This document shows, piece by piece, positions 35,301 through 44,122 of a stretch of 64,000 bases of DNA. Position 1 is the stretch's first letter, and each line of letters opens with the position of its first letter. Source of the stretch: Verrucomicrobiota bacterium (GTDB lineage: Bacteria > Verrucomicrobiota > Verrucomicrobiia > Limisphaerales > J093); contig JAKQDD010000030.1 in assembly GCA_029556615.1 (NCBI GenBank), forward strand, positions 1 to 64,000, given 5' to 3'. The notes below the pieces were generated by a model. The model was not told the DNA's origin and searched no databases. It worked only from the letters and a program-made list of their open reading frames with translations. The position numbers and the translations under genes are program-made.

Positions 35301-38300
35301 CCCAGCGACTGGCAGGTCCACTGGCCTTCGGCAGTCTGGCTGGCGACCAGGGTGGCCACCAGGGCGCGGGCGCGGTCGGCCAGTGGGCGGGAGTAGCTCT
35401 CGCCGATCTGGCCGGCGAGGGCGTAACGCAGGCCGGCGGCGGCCGCGAGGAGGTCGTTGGCCGGCGTGTCGCCCCAGCCGGGGGGACGCAATCGGGCCAT
35501 GGGATCCGAGGGGCCGGCCCCGCCGCGGCGCAGGGCCATATCGAGCACGGCGGTGCGCAGATCGGGCCCCAGGGCCACGCTCATCCAGAGCGAGGCGTAC
35601 GACCGGTCGCCCGGCAGACCGAGGACCGCCGCAGTGTCCGCCTCCGCCGTCCCTCCGGCGTGCGCGGCGTAAGGGAGTCCCCACGGGCGGACCGGGATCT
35701 CGAGCACGAGCGCGTCGTTGTGCGGGCCGGCGGTTCCGGTCAGTTCCGTCACGAGGCCGAGCACGGCCGGCACCGTGACGAGGTCGAACGTGGTTTCGGC
35801 GCTGGATTGGGGCTCGAGATCGAGTGTCTTCTCCCGCTGGGCGATGACCTTGGTCTTGTCGGCGGCGTCGAGCACGCGGAGTTGGAGCGTCACCGGGCCG
35901 GCGTTCTTGCCCAGGTTGTGGGCCCGGCCGACCACGCGGAGTCCATCGCCTTCGCGGGCGAAGGAGGGGGTCTTGAGTTCGACAAAGAAGTCCTTGCGGG
36001 TCAGGGTGGCGGCGGTGGTTTGGCCGACGAGCGTCTCGACGGTGCAGCCGCGGGCGGTGAGTCGCCAGGCGGTGGTCGTCTCCGGCATGGGGATCGCGGC
36101 CGTGGCCTTGCCGTCGGCACCGGTCACCACCGAGGGCAGCCAGCGTCCCTCGCCCTTGATTTCGCGGCGGGCCGAGGCTTCGGGGGCTTCCCCCTCGACG
36201 GACCGAGAGAAGAAGAACGCCCCGCCCTCCGCGGGCTTGGCCTTCCTATCGACCAAGCCGAGGTCCATCGCCCCGTCGGCGTCGAAGTCGGCAAAGCCGC
36301 TGACTTCGCTGCCGGCGGCGCTGCGCATGCGCAACGCGCCATTGGCCCGGATAGCCTGCCTGCCGCCGGAGGGCGCTGCGACCGACTGGGGCGGGGCGGG
36401 GGCCACGGGCCGGCCCAGCGCCGCGAGCTGCTGAACCTCGGCAAGACCGCGCGTGACGCGTTCGGCTTCCTGGACCACGTCTTTCGAAACCGGACGGGTC
36501 TTGCCCGGGTAGCGGAAGGCACAGGTGGCGCCGAGCTTGAACTCGGCGTGACGCCAAGCGTCCTTCTGGAAGTAATCGAGGATGGGCATGAGGGGGTCCG
36601 GACAGATGGCGAACAGGGCTTCATTCACGAGCGCGAGGCTCAGCTCGGCCTCGACCGGCCGACCGCTCTGATCGGTAACCCCGACCTCGACGTGCCCGGT
36701 CTCACCGGGGAGGAAAGCGTCCTTGAGGGGTTTGACGAGGACCTTGAGCTCACGTTCCACGGTGAAGTCCTTGACGGCGGCGCGCAGGTCGCGTCCGTCC
36801 ATCGCGGCCACGGCGAGGCGGAAATTGGGGAACAGCTCATGTCCCACGGCGATGGCGATGTCATGGTAGTCCTGCTTCAGCTCGAGGATCCGGTGATGGA
36901 GGATGGTTTCGCCCTCGAACGTCACGAGCGCGAGTCCCTTGTCCATGCGGGAGTGCAGGCGCGCTCGGGTGTTCATGCCGACCTTGAGCGTGGCGGTCTC
37001 GGCAAAGAGCCGGAGCTTGACGGCATCGGTGGCGTCCGAGACCTCGACCTGGCACTGGTGGGTGATGGTCTGGCCGAAGCGGTCGGTGCCGGTGGTCCGG
37101 AGCCGGTACACGCCGCCTTGGTTCAGGGTCAGGGGGGCGACGGCTTTGCCCGTGGCGGGATCGGTCCTGACCTCGGACTCGGACACCTTGACCTCGGCGG
37201 ATTGCGGCCCCTCGGTTTCCCGCCACGGCAGGATCGCCAGCAACGGACTGGCCTTGGGCTTCTCGACGCGGAACACCGCGACGTTAAGCGGTTCACCGAC
37301 GGGTTTGCCGTCGGCGCCGGTGGCGGTGATTGCCAGGTCGAAGGGTTCGCCCGCGATGACGACCGGCTGGCTCGGCTTGGCCGCGATGCCGAAACCCAGC
37401 CGCGCCAGGGTCACCGTCTCCGAGGCGGCGACGTCTTCGCCGTCGAGCGAGGCCGCGAACCGGAGTGCGGTCCCGGGGCGCATTCCGGCGGTGTCGAAGA
37501 GGAGCCGGGCCTTGCCCTGGGCGTCGGTGGTGACCTGCTGGGTGCGGCCATCGGGCAGCGTGCAGCGCAACGGCCGCCCGGCCAACGGCGCACCCCAGTA
37601 GTAGGCGACCTGCAGGTTCGCCTCGATCGATTCGCCGCGGAACCAGACGCGGCGGGGGAACTCGATCGCCAGCTTGATCTTGGCGAGCGTCAGCGGGCGG
37701 ACCTCGAAGGTCCCCTGGAAATGGAGAGGCTCGTGTCCCTTGCGATCCTGGTGGGCAGCCAGCGTGTACTGGCCGCTGGCAGCGCCGGCGGGGAGCGCAA
37801 AGGCCGAGTCGAACGTCCCGAAACGGCTGAGCTTGACTGTCTGTTCGGACAGCAGGCGGCCCTGGGGATCGAGGACGCTGACCTTGAACTCGCCGTTCTC
37901 CGGCACGGCGTAGGCCGCGTTGCGCACTTCGCGCAGGATGCCGCGGACGGCAACGGTTTCGCCGGGCTGGTAGGCGGGCCGATCCGTGTAGAGGTAACCC
38001 TTGGGAGTCAGGCCCGAGGAGAGCTCGAGGCCGGAGAGCTCGAGGTTGAACGAGGCGGCATGGCCGTTGCCGAGGGCGAAGAGGCGGATGTCCGCGAGGT
38101 TCTGCAGCGATTCGAGGGCGGTCTTGAACACGCCATCCTCGCCGGTCTTGCCGGAGGCGGCGACCGCCTGGCCGTCGCTGACCAGAATGTCGATGCCGGC
38201 CGCCGGTTTGCCGGTGAGCATGTTCTGGACAAAGGCCAGCACCTCGCGGCGGCTCGATTTCACGATCATCTCGAGGTCGGACCGCAGCACCAGGACGGTG

Positions 38301-40456
38301 GCTTCCCAGTCGTCGTCGCCGGCGGTGACGACGTACGCCCCCGGTTCGCTGTCGGGAAACGGCACTTCGACCTCCTGATCGAAGGGCTTGTACTTGGCGT
38401 AGCCTTCGGGCTTGAACTCCCAAGTCGTGTCCGGCTGGATCAGCGAGACATCAAGCCCCTCGACGCCCCCGATGCCGTGCATCTTGCGGAAGTAGGCCTG
38501 CAAATCGAGCTTGTGCAGCCGGAAGGTGGCCTTCTCGATGTTCCGAAGCCGGAGCTTGACCACCGCTTTCTCGTTCGAGCGGAACGTGCGGTCGGCGGAC
38601 AACTCGAGGGACTTCCGGGTGAGCCGCACCATGGCGGCTTGGGCGTCGCCATGCTTGAATTCGTCGGCGAGCCGGCGGTAGATGCCGAGGGCGGTCTCGT
38701 ACTCCCCGAGCTTCTCCTCATGGATCCCCGCGGTCTTCATCAGGGCGCTGCGGGCCTCGGGGCTCTGGGGATACTTGCTGGTCAGCTTGGTCCATTCCCC
38801 GATGGCCTTGCGGTAGCCGGCCTCGATGGCGGCTCGGTCGCCCCGGGACTCCTCGAGGGCGCGGGTCCTGGCCTCGTGCACGGCCCCGAAGAGGTAGAGG
38901 ATCCGGGGCGACCGCGCGTCGAGCGGATGAGCGCGCAGGAATTCCTCGAACCGCTCGAGGCCGAGCGCCTCGTTCTGACTGATCACGGCGTCGAGCCCCA
39001 TCTGGTATTCGGCATCGATGAGCGCACTCTGGCTGTCGGACCATTGGGGGCCGTTCGGGTGGTCCTTCACGTAGGTCTTCCACGCGGCGATGGCCTCCTC
39101 GTTCTTCTTCTGCTGGGCGAGAATCGAGCCGATGCGAAACAAGGCCCGCATCCGCAGGTTGGCCAGATGCGCGGCGGGCGTGGCGCCGAGCTCCTCGTCG
39201 AGTCGTTCCGCGGCCTCCGCGGTCTCGGGTTGGAAGCCGCGTCCGGCGATGACGTCCCGGTAAGCCTGGATGGCGTCGTCGGCCCGGCCGGCGGTCTCGA
39301 GGGTCTCGGCGATCATCCAGGCCGCCCGAACCGCACGGCTCCCCTCAGGGCACGCCTCGAGGAAACTCCGGCAGACGCGCAACGCCGCATCCGGTTCCCC
39401 CTCGCGCAGCGTGAAGAGGACGGGATCCGCGGACGACCGGCCGCGGGCGCGCCCACTGCTCTCCCCGGCGGGCGCGGTCTTGTTCGCAGCGCCGCCGCCG
39501 GAGGAGGGGACGAAGTGCGATTGCACGAGCAACCACCGGATGTCTTGCGGGAGCCTCTTGCCTTCCTGGGTGGACAGTTCGATCTCGAGCGGATTCGAGG
39601 CGCCAGCGCGGGCGGCGGTGAGTTTCAGCAGGTCCTCGAGTTCCATGCGCCCCGCAGCCAGATGGCCGGCCTGAATCTGCGACTCGCCCAAGCGATACCG
39701 CGCCATCGCAAGGTGCTTCCCGGCCGGCGGCGGGTTCTGCAGCGGCAGACGGGCAGTCCCCGAACCGGCGGGGCCGGTCCAGCCCGGGTCGAATTCGGTC
39801 AGGTAAGCCTGATAATCCTGGATGGCCTGGCCGAAGTTGCCGGCTTGCTGGATGGCGCGGGCTTTCTTGAAGACGAGATCATCGCGGAGATCGCGGGAGA
39901 TCTCCATGCCCAGTGCCTTGGTGAAGAGGCCGTGCGCCTTTGGGAAATCGGGCCTGGGAGCGTCTGGCATCCTGGGATCGGGTTGGGCGCTGAGCTTCTC
40001 CGCGAAGGCGACGATCACGCCCACGAGTTCCTGCTTGCGGTCAGCGGCGAGGAGACGGGCGGCTTCGGCCTGATAGAGGGCGGCGGCGGGTTGGAACTGC
40101 TTCTGCTCGATGAGCGCCTGGGCCTTGAGGAAGACGGCCTTGTGCCGCCAGACGGACTCCGGGAATGCGAACGCGAGTTGATCGGCGGCAGCGGCGGCTT
40201 CGGGGAATCGCTTCGCGTGAAAGAGCGCCAGCGTTTTCAAGTAGTGAGCCTCGTCGGCCTGGGGATGTTTGGCAGCGATGATCGTGTCGGCGGTGGCGAT
40301 TGCCGAGTCGAAGCGTTCGGCGCGCATGTCCGCCCGCAACGGATCCAGCGGTGTGGTCTCGGCCCCCCAGGCGCGGGGGGCCAGGCACAGGGCTGCTGCC
40401 AGCAGGGCGATCCAGGACCGGGGGGACAAACAGAAGACAGGCTCGGGGGGGTTCAT
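32354..40456 (-). CDS. Giant TPR / alpha-2-macroglobulin-like secreted protein without thioester
   Basis: At 2,700 residues this is among the largest proteins of the window. After a signal peptide (WIALLAAALCLAPRAWGA) it has TPR-like repeats (about residues 30-600), macroglobulin beta domains including the MG2-type TDRPAYQPGETVAVRG near 820, the A2M signature region TAWRLTARGCTVETLVG, and a toroidal helical domain near 1650-1850. A second block of TPRs and a beta domain form the C-terminal 600 residues. The CxEQ thioester that traps proteases is not present where the helical domain begins, so trapping by covalent bond is unlikely. Bacterial alpha-2-macroglobulins protect the periplasm or envelope. 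The ATG at 40456 is preferred to a GTG three codons upstream. Confidence 0.85.
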   Translation of the reverse strand: MNPPEPVFCLSPRSWIALLAAALCLAPRAWGAETTPLDPLRADMRAERFDSAIATADTIIAAKHPQADEAHYLKTLALFHAKRFPEAAAAADQLAFAFPESVWRHKAVFLKAQALIEQKQFQPAAALYQAEAARLLAADRKQELVGVIVAFAEKLSAQPDPRMPDAPRPDFPKAHGLFTKALGMEISRDLRDDLVFKKARAIQQAGNFGQAIQDYQAYLTEFDPGWTGPAGSGTARLPLQNPPPAGKHLAMARYRLGESQIQAGHLAAGRMELEDLLKLTAARAGASNPLEIELSTQEGKRLPQDIRWLLVQSHFVPSSGGGAANKTAPAGESSGRARGRSSADPVLFTLREGEPDAALRVCRSFLEACPEGSRAVRAAWMIAETLETAGRADDAIQAYRDVIAGRGFQPETAEAAERLDEELGATPAAHLANLRMRALFRIGSILAQQKKNEEAIAAWKTYVKDHPNGPQWSDSQSALIDAEYQMGLDAVISQNEALGLERFEEFLRAHPLDARSPRILYLFGAVHEARTRALEESRGDRAAIEAGYRKAIGEWTKLTSKYPQSPEARSALMKTAGIHEEKLGEYETALGIYRRLADEFKHGDAQAAMVRLTRKSLELSADRTFRSNEKAVVKLRLRNIEKATFRLHKLDLQAYFRKMHGIGGVEGLDVSLIQPDTTWEFKPEGYAKYKPFDQEVEVPFPDSEPGAYVVTAGDDDWEATVLVLRSDLEMIVKSSRREVLAFVQNMLTGKPAAGIDILVSDGQAVAASGKTGEDGVFKTALESLQNLADIRLFALGNGHAASFNLELSGLELSSGLTPKGYLYTDRPAYQPGETVAVRGILREVRNAAYAVPENGEFKVSVLDPQGRLLSEQTVKLSRFGTFDSAFALPAGAASGQYTLAAHQDRKGHEPLHFQGTFEVRPLTLAKIKLAIEFPRRVWFRGESIEANLQVAYYWGAPLAGRPLRCTLPDGRTQQVTTDAQGKARLLFDTAGMRPGTALRFAASLDGEDVAASETVTLARLGFGIAAKPSQPVVIAGEPFDLAITATGADGKPVGEPLNVAVFRVEKPKASPLLAILPWRETEGPQSAEVKVSESEVRTDPATGKAVAPLTLNQGGVYRLRTTGTDRFGQTITHQCQVEVSDATDAVKLRLFAETATLKVGMNTRARLHSRMDKGLALVTFEGETILHHRILELKQDYHDIAIAVGHELFPNFRLAVAAMDGRDLRAAVKDFTVERELKVLVKPLKDAFLPGETGHVEVGVTDQSGRPVEAELSLALVNEALFAICPDPLMPILDYFQKDAWRHAEFKLGATCAFRYPGKTRPVSKDVVQEAERVTRGLAEVQQLAALGRPVAPAPPQSVAAPSGGRQAIRANGALRMRSAAGSEVSGFADFDADGAMDLGLVDRKAKPAEGGAFFFSRSVEGEAPEASARREIKGEGRWLPSVVTGADGKATAAIPMPETTTAWRLTARGCTVETLVGQTTAATLTRKDFFVELKTPSFAREGDGLRVVGRAHNLGKNAGPVTLQLRVLDAADKTKVIAQREKTLDLEPQSSAETTFDLVTVPAVLGLVTELTGTAGPHNDALVLEIPVRPWGLPYAAHAGGTAEADTAAVLGLPGDRSYASLWMSVALGPDLRTAVLDMALRRGGAGPSDPMARLRPPGWGDTPANDLLAAAAGLRYALAGQIGESYSRPLADRARALVATLVASQTAEGQWTCQSLGHLTTARVFWALIEARASGMVVGKETLDKAAAALLKQFEGCDANDNDSKAVILHALSTDRRADFAHCNRLYRDRQALGNSALAHLARAFFNLERREIASELATLLESKVKVDAGTSVAWEGGCRLVWLNDTDETTAMVLLALAETKPGSNAAAAAAQSLLKAHGCFGFPNPRAHGPAVAALCLWFGQGLPQTTDLEIDVAVNGRAIGVVAGAGTFGLHHLPVPADVLKADKNVVEFKMRGRGRYTYAATLYGFSPDVKASPPNITPCMEHVRHLHAQLEYRGKPIGADSSSPVKHLENGQRFRVALRTERGHSGDGRRYALEVALPPGTRLDEGTLRAEPNWVTGRELTDSTLTLFFDRWLHSVSFELSGTAPGTFRMLPPVIRELGNPAFMSVGPVTELTVLGGGETSPDPYAMNISEHYALGKCHFDDGDFGTALEHLAAVHKDNPKHNESELARMLLWIYTSPKFYDARSIVDRFEVLRERYPQLEIPFDKILTVGRAYTDLGEFERSWLVYRAAMAASFNNDSAISAVLEDEGRFLGSIDFQERVWREYPDTAEVLSSYFALSQLLYEKAPKAHELPKEDGVQPEKIAMLRRTAGLLVSFLAMHPRDPLADDAGFSLANCHLSLKNYPLVVALSGEFAQQYPDSPLAPGFQYMAALGLFWQHQYADALAAATVVADGDSKDRDVARYIVGQIHHAEGKPQQAIEWYTKVKTLYPDAAEAIAYFEQKRIALDEVSVIRPRQPVDLTLKYRNIKEAALQVYRVDLMKLYLQQKNLSAITRVQLAGIRPELEQTTALGDGRDYLEKTRTLSLPLKDEAAYLVICRGDDLFTSGMVLITPLKIEVQEDAASGRVRANVLDADKGGYRPEVHIKVIGSADTEFRSGETDLRGLFVADAVRGKATVIAREGESRYAFFRGETWLGAPLNAPAAPAAQPATPGPSIDYLNNLNYENTRIQELNRGRFDLQRRQAPAKGVQMEQAF

Positions 40457-40690
40457 GGCGTTCACGATGTCGGCGAGAGTTCGCAGCCTTGATCATAAGA
40501 CACCGCAACGAGCGGTTTGTTAGCCGGTTTCTCCGGGCCAGCGATGGCAATCCCTGAGGCGCCCTTTTTGAGAGTGACAGAGTCCGAGAGGCCCAACATA
40601 CTGCAACGCATAAGCATAGAACGCCGCGGTGCGCGCACCCGCCCGTTTGCGGGTTGACAGGCGAGCGGGTTCGTTTGTGGATGGGGATGT

Positions 40691-41551
40691 GTGACGCGTG
40701 CTGGGCGGGAGCGCTCGAAAGGAAGCCTCGAGGGGCGCCGAAAGAACGTGACAACGACGAATCCGAAGACATCAACGCCGGCGACCGGATCCCGCGGGGG
40801 TGGCGGAGGGGGCGGTTCACGGTTTGCCACGACCGACTGGGGGCTCTTTCGGGCGGTGCGGTCGGGCAAGAGCACGGGCAAAGCCAACATCCTCAACGAG
40901 CTCGTGAAGCGGTATTGGAGGCCGCTTTACGCTTACGTGCGCAGCAAGGGATACGAGGAGCACGAGGCGGAAGACATCGTGCAGTCGTTTTTGGTGGATT
41001 GCCTCAAACATGACCTCTTTGGCCGCGCCCGGCAGGAGCGCGGCCGGTTTCGGACGTTTCTCAGGACGTCCTGCGACCACTTCATGTCGAACTACAACCG
41101 CGCCCAGCGCGCCAAACGCCGTCGCCCGGCTGCGGGGTTCGTTTCCCTGGATGAGCCTGCCGGTCAAGGCGAAGAGCGGCGGGCCATCGAACCCGGAAGC
41201 TCGGAGACCCCGGAGCGCGTGTTCGACCGGGTCTGGGCGCGCGAGTTCCTCCATCGCATCCTGCGGATGTTCCGGGAGGAATGCGGCCAAAGCGGCAAGC
41301 GCGTTCACCACGAGATTTTCGAGGACCGGATTGTGAGGCCGGCCCTTGAAGGGGCCAGCCCCCCGTCGCTCCGCGATCTGGCGGTCCGCCACGGTATCGA
41401 CGAGAAAACGGCAGCCAATTGCCTGATCACCGCCAGGCGTGCCTTCCAGCGCCTGCTGCGAAGAGAGGTTTCCTCCTATGCGCTCTCCGACGAGGATGTC
41501 ACAGCAGAGATCAATGATCTATTCAGCCTGTTGGCGCCTGCTGGCGCGTGA
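40691..41551 (+). CDS. ECF-like sigma factor heading the chaperone/kinase locus
   Basis: A 286-residue sigma-70-like factor of the expanded type found next to Ser/Thr kinases in Planctomycetes and Verrucomicrobiota. A Gly-rich leader is followed by FATTDWGLFRAVRSG and a region 2 with YWRPLYAYVRSKGYEEHEAE and DIVQSFLVDCL. A long spacer leads to region 4, with RDLAVRHGIDEKTAANCLI as helix-turn-helix. It precedes a Ser/Thr kinase by 124 bases on the same strand and likely directs or co-regulates the downstream cluster. The start is uncertain: the GTG at 40691 has GGATGGGG four bases upstream, and a GTG at 40748 is a possible alternative. Confidence 0.83.
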   Translation: MTRAGRERSKGSLEGRRKNVTTTNPKTSTPATGSRGGGGGGGSRFATTDWGLFRAVRSGKSTGKANILNELVKRYWRPLYAYVRSKGYEEHEAEDIVQSFLVDCLKHDLFGRARQERGRFRTFLRTSCDHFMSNYNRAQRAKRRRPAAGFVSLDEPAGQGEERRAIEPGSSETPERVFDRVWAREFLHRILRMFREECGQSGKRVHHEIFEDRIVRPALEGASPPSLRDLAVRHGIDEKTAANCLITARRAFQRLLRREVSSYALSDEDVTAEINDLFSLLAPAGA

Positions 41552-41675
41552 AAGGGGCCAGGCAGCGGGCGGCATCCTCCGCGATTCACGTCGGACACAA
41601 AGCAGCCTTGGGCGCAATCCCGTGTAGATCCTCTTATCCAGGCCAGGGCCGACGAGGCCAGCGGCCGGAAACATC

Positions 41676-43328
41676 ATGAACCAACACGTGCGCCAGGCCG
41701 CAGAGAACGAGGAGCAGGTCTTCGAGTTGATCCGGTCGTTGGGCCAGGGCGGTTTCGCCCATACCTGGCTGGCGCGAGTTCTGGATGCGGAGCTGATTCA
41801 GGATTATGGCACGGAACAGGTCGCCATCAAGATACCCTCCAGTCCCAAGAACCAGCGGGTCCTGCAGAAGGAGGTCAAGAACAACATCCTGTTGCAGGAG
41901 CGCCTCAAGGCCTGCAAGTCCGACAACCTCTGCCGTTATCTCGGGATCGACCTCTTTGACAACCAGTGGGTCATGGTCATGGAGTTCGTGCCCGACGGCA
42001 GCCTGCGCAAGGTCGTCCGCGGCTTCAACCTCGGCCGGCGCAAACGTCTCGAGTGGAAAGAGGCCGTCCTGCTGGTCGAAGGGGTTCTCGAAGGCCTCGT
42101 CCTGATCCACGGAGAACACCTCTTTCACCGGGACATCAAACCGGAGAACATCCTCCTCCACGGCAGGGTCCCGAAGATCGCCGACCTCGGCATCTCGAAA
42201 TTCCTGACCACCAACCAGCGGACCTGCTCGGGTTCCTGCACGATCTTCTACGCCGCTCCCGAACTGCTGGGGAAGGAGGGATCCTCCTTCCCGGCGGACG
42301 TGTGGGCCACGGCGGTCATGCTCTACGAAATGCTGACGGGCCAACTGCCCTTTGGCGAGGACGACAGCCACCCGGCGGTCGTGATCGACGCGATCCGGGA
42401 CGAACGGCAGACCGCTGCCCGCACCGCGTGTCCGCAAGTGCCCGCCTGGCTGAGCGATCTGATCGACCTGGCCCTCGAGAAGGATGTCGCCCGACGCATC
42501 ACCGCCCGACAGATGCTCGAGACGCTGCGGGCCGCCGGCAAAACCCCCACGCAGCTTCTGGAGCGCGTCGCCGCCGTTCGGGCGGCGATCCAGAAGGAGA
42601 AGGATGAGCGCAAGGTCGAGTCGCTGATCCGGAGCCTGATCGAGGAGTTCCCCGAGGAGGCGCAGGTCTACCAGCTCCAGGGCGAGCACTTCCGGCAATG
42701 CGAGCTGCACAGCGAAGCCGTGGAAGCCTTCCGCCGTGGCCTCGTCCTCGATGACCGCAACGCGCTGCTGCATTGGGATCTCGCCCTCGAATACCAGCGG
42801 CTGCGCCGGTCCGCCGACGCCATCCGGCACCTCGAGCTGGCCAGGTCCTTCGGGCTCGACCCCGCCAAAGCCAGTGCCGCCGAGCGCCTGCTCAAGGCGC
42901 TTCGGGCCGGCCAGCGAAAGCCGGTCGCCGGCTGCCCCAAGACGGACGCGAATCAAGGCGAGTTCGAGCGCGAGCTCGCCCGGTTGCAGGACCTGCTCCA
43001 ACAGGAGCGCGGCGACGAAGCCGCGGAGAAGGCGCTCCGGGACCTGATCCGGAGGTTTCCCCGCAACCCGGTGGCCTACCAATGTCTCGGGGAGTATTAC
43101 AGCCGCTGCGGCCTGGATGTGGCGGCCTCCGCCGCCTTTCTCGAGGGGCTGGCGATCGACAAGGACAATGCGCTGCTCCATTGGGATCTCGCGCTGAGCT
43201 ACCAGCGCATGGGACGCAAGCCCCAGGCGATCGAGGAGCTGCGTCAGGCGCTGGCCCTGGACCTCAATCCCGGCCTGCGCCGACACGCCCGGACGCTGCT
43301 CAGAGCCCTGGGCGCCAGCGGTGGATGA
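41676..43328 (+). CDS. Ser/Thr protein kinase with TPR tail
   Basis: A cytoplasmic Hanks-type kinase fused to TPR repeats (550 residues, no membrane helix). The kinase half (about 16-290) has the Gly loop LGQGGFAHTWLA, Lys52 in VAIKIP, H151-R-D-I-K-P-E-N, D170-L-G instead of DFG, and APELLG. All catalytic residues are therefore present. The C-terminal half has TPR pairs such as ALLHWDLALEYQRL and its repeat ALLHWDLALSYQRM, and may recruit substrates. The stop codon overlaps the start of the PP2C gene (ATGA), and a GrpE gene follows in the same manner. The close coupling of kinase, phosphatase and chaperone cofactor suggests phospho-control of the chaperone machine encoded downstream. Confidence 0.93.
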   Translation: MNQHVRQAAENEEQVFELIRSLGQGGFAHTWLARVLDAELIQDYGTEQVAIKIPSSPKNQRVLQKEVKNNILLQERLKACKSDNLCRYLGIDLFDNQWVMVMEFVPDGSLRKVVRGFNLGRRKRLEWKEAVLLVEGVLEGLVLIHGEHLFHRDIKPENILLHGRVPKIADLGISKFLTTNQRTCSGSCTIFYAAPELLGKEGSSFPADVWATAVMLYEMLTGQLPFGEDDSHPAVVIDAIRDERQTAARTACPQVPAWLSDLIDLALEKDVARRITARQMLETLRAAGKTPTQLLERVAAVRAAIQKEKDERKVESLIRSLIEEFPEEAQVYQLQGEHFRQCELHSEAVEAFRRGLVLDDRNALLHWDLALEYQRLRRSADAIRHLELARSFGLDPAKASAAERLLKALRAGQRKPVAGCPKTDANQGEFERELARLQDLLQQERGDEAAEKALRDLIRRFPRNPVAYQCLGEYYSRCGLDVAASAAFLEGLAIDKDNALLHWDLALSYQRMGRKPQAIEELRQALALDLNPGLRRHARTLLRALGASGG

Positions 43329-44122
43329 CCATGCAACCCGCCCCGAGCCGATCGCCGCGACGGTGGACTCTCGACTGTCACACCTGCTCCGAACCCGCCC
43401 CGGAGTCCGCCGTCAACGAGGACTTCGCCGTCGCGGATCCTGTGAAAGGCGTGTTTGTGGTCGCCGACGGCATGGGCGGCCGGCCGGCCGGCCATCTCGC
43501 CAGCCGGATCGCAGCCTCCGCATTCGTGAAGAGCCTGCTCCGGGACGCAGGCGGCAGGCCTCCGCGCCGTTCCATTCTGGTGCAGGCCGTGGCGGACGCC
43601 AACACCGCCGTGCGCGCCTGCGGACGCCGGAACGCGTCCCGGACAGGCCTCGGGACGACCCTCACCGCCGTCGTCCTGCGCGGGCGGACCGGGCGGATCG
43701 TTCATCTCGGGGACAGCCGAGCCTATCTCTACCACCAGGGCCGCCTCCGCCAGTTGACCGACGATCACACCCTCGCCGAGGAACTCCTGCGCCGCCGCTG
43801 CGTCGATCGGGAGCAGTTGGCCCGGCATCCGTTCCGCCACGTCCTGTTGCGGACGATCGGCACCCACCAGGCGCCCGACCCGGACATCCTGGCCTTCTCC
43901 CTCGAGCCCGGCGACGGCTTGATCCTGACCACCGACGAGATCCCGCGGCTCCTGCCGAACGGGGAGCTCGAAGCCATCGCGCGACGCCACTGGGCTCGGG
44001 GAGCGGCAGCGGTTTGTGGCCAGCTCATGCGCCGTGCCCGACAGCGGAAACCCCAGGATGACGTCACCCTCCTGGTACTGAAAGAGGCCAACGGCGAGCA
44101 ACGGCATCGGCTTCGAGTATGA
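43325..44122 (+). CDS. PP2C-family Ser/Thr phosphatase
   Basis: A 265-residue metal-dependent phosphatase expected to reverse the upstream kinase. It has NEDFAVAD (Asp33), VVADGMGGRPAG (Asp48, Gly49), GLGTTLTAVVL, HLGDSRAYLYH, and PQDDVTLLVL near the C-terminus. The motif normally reading SDGLTD is TTDEIPRLL here: the metal Asp remains, but the following Gly is Glu. That could alter metal binding, although the rest looks active. The gene overlaps the kinase stop and the GrpE-like start by ATGA overlaps, so all three are translationally coupled. Confidence 0.9.
   Translation: MTMQPAPSRSPRRWTLDCHTCSEPAPESAVNEDFAVADPVKGVFVVADGMGGRPAGHLASRIAASAFVKSLLRDAGGRPPRRSILVQAVADANTAVRACGRRNASRTGLGTTLTAVVLRGRTGRIVHLGDSRAYLYHQGRLRQLTDDHTLAEELLRRRCVDREQLARHPFRHVLLRTIGTHQAPDPDILAFSLEPGDGLILTTDEIPRLLPNGELEAIARRHWARGAAAVCGQLMRRARQRKPQDDVTLLVLKEANGEQRHRLRV

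Noticed and set aside
35300-35600. A complement/macroglobulin thioester (CxEQ) in the giant protein
   Set aside because: The position before the helical domain reads RPPGWGDTPANDLL, with neither Cys nor EQ.
32372-40492. An uninterrupted open frame of about 2,700 codons on the plus strand opposite the macroglobulin-like gene
   Set aside because: It is a composition effect of high-GC codon usage: the translated text is low-complexity Gly/Glu/Arg with no domain, whereas the minus strand encodes clear TPR and macroglobulin modules with a signal peptide.
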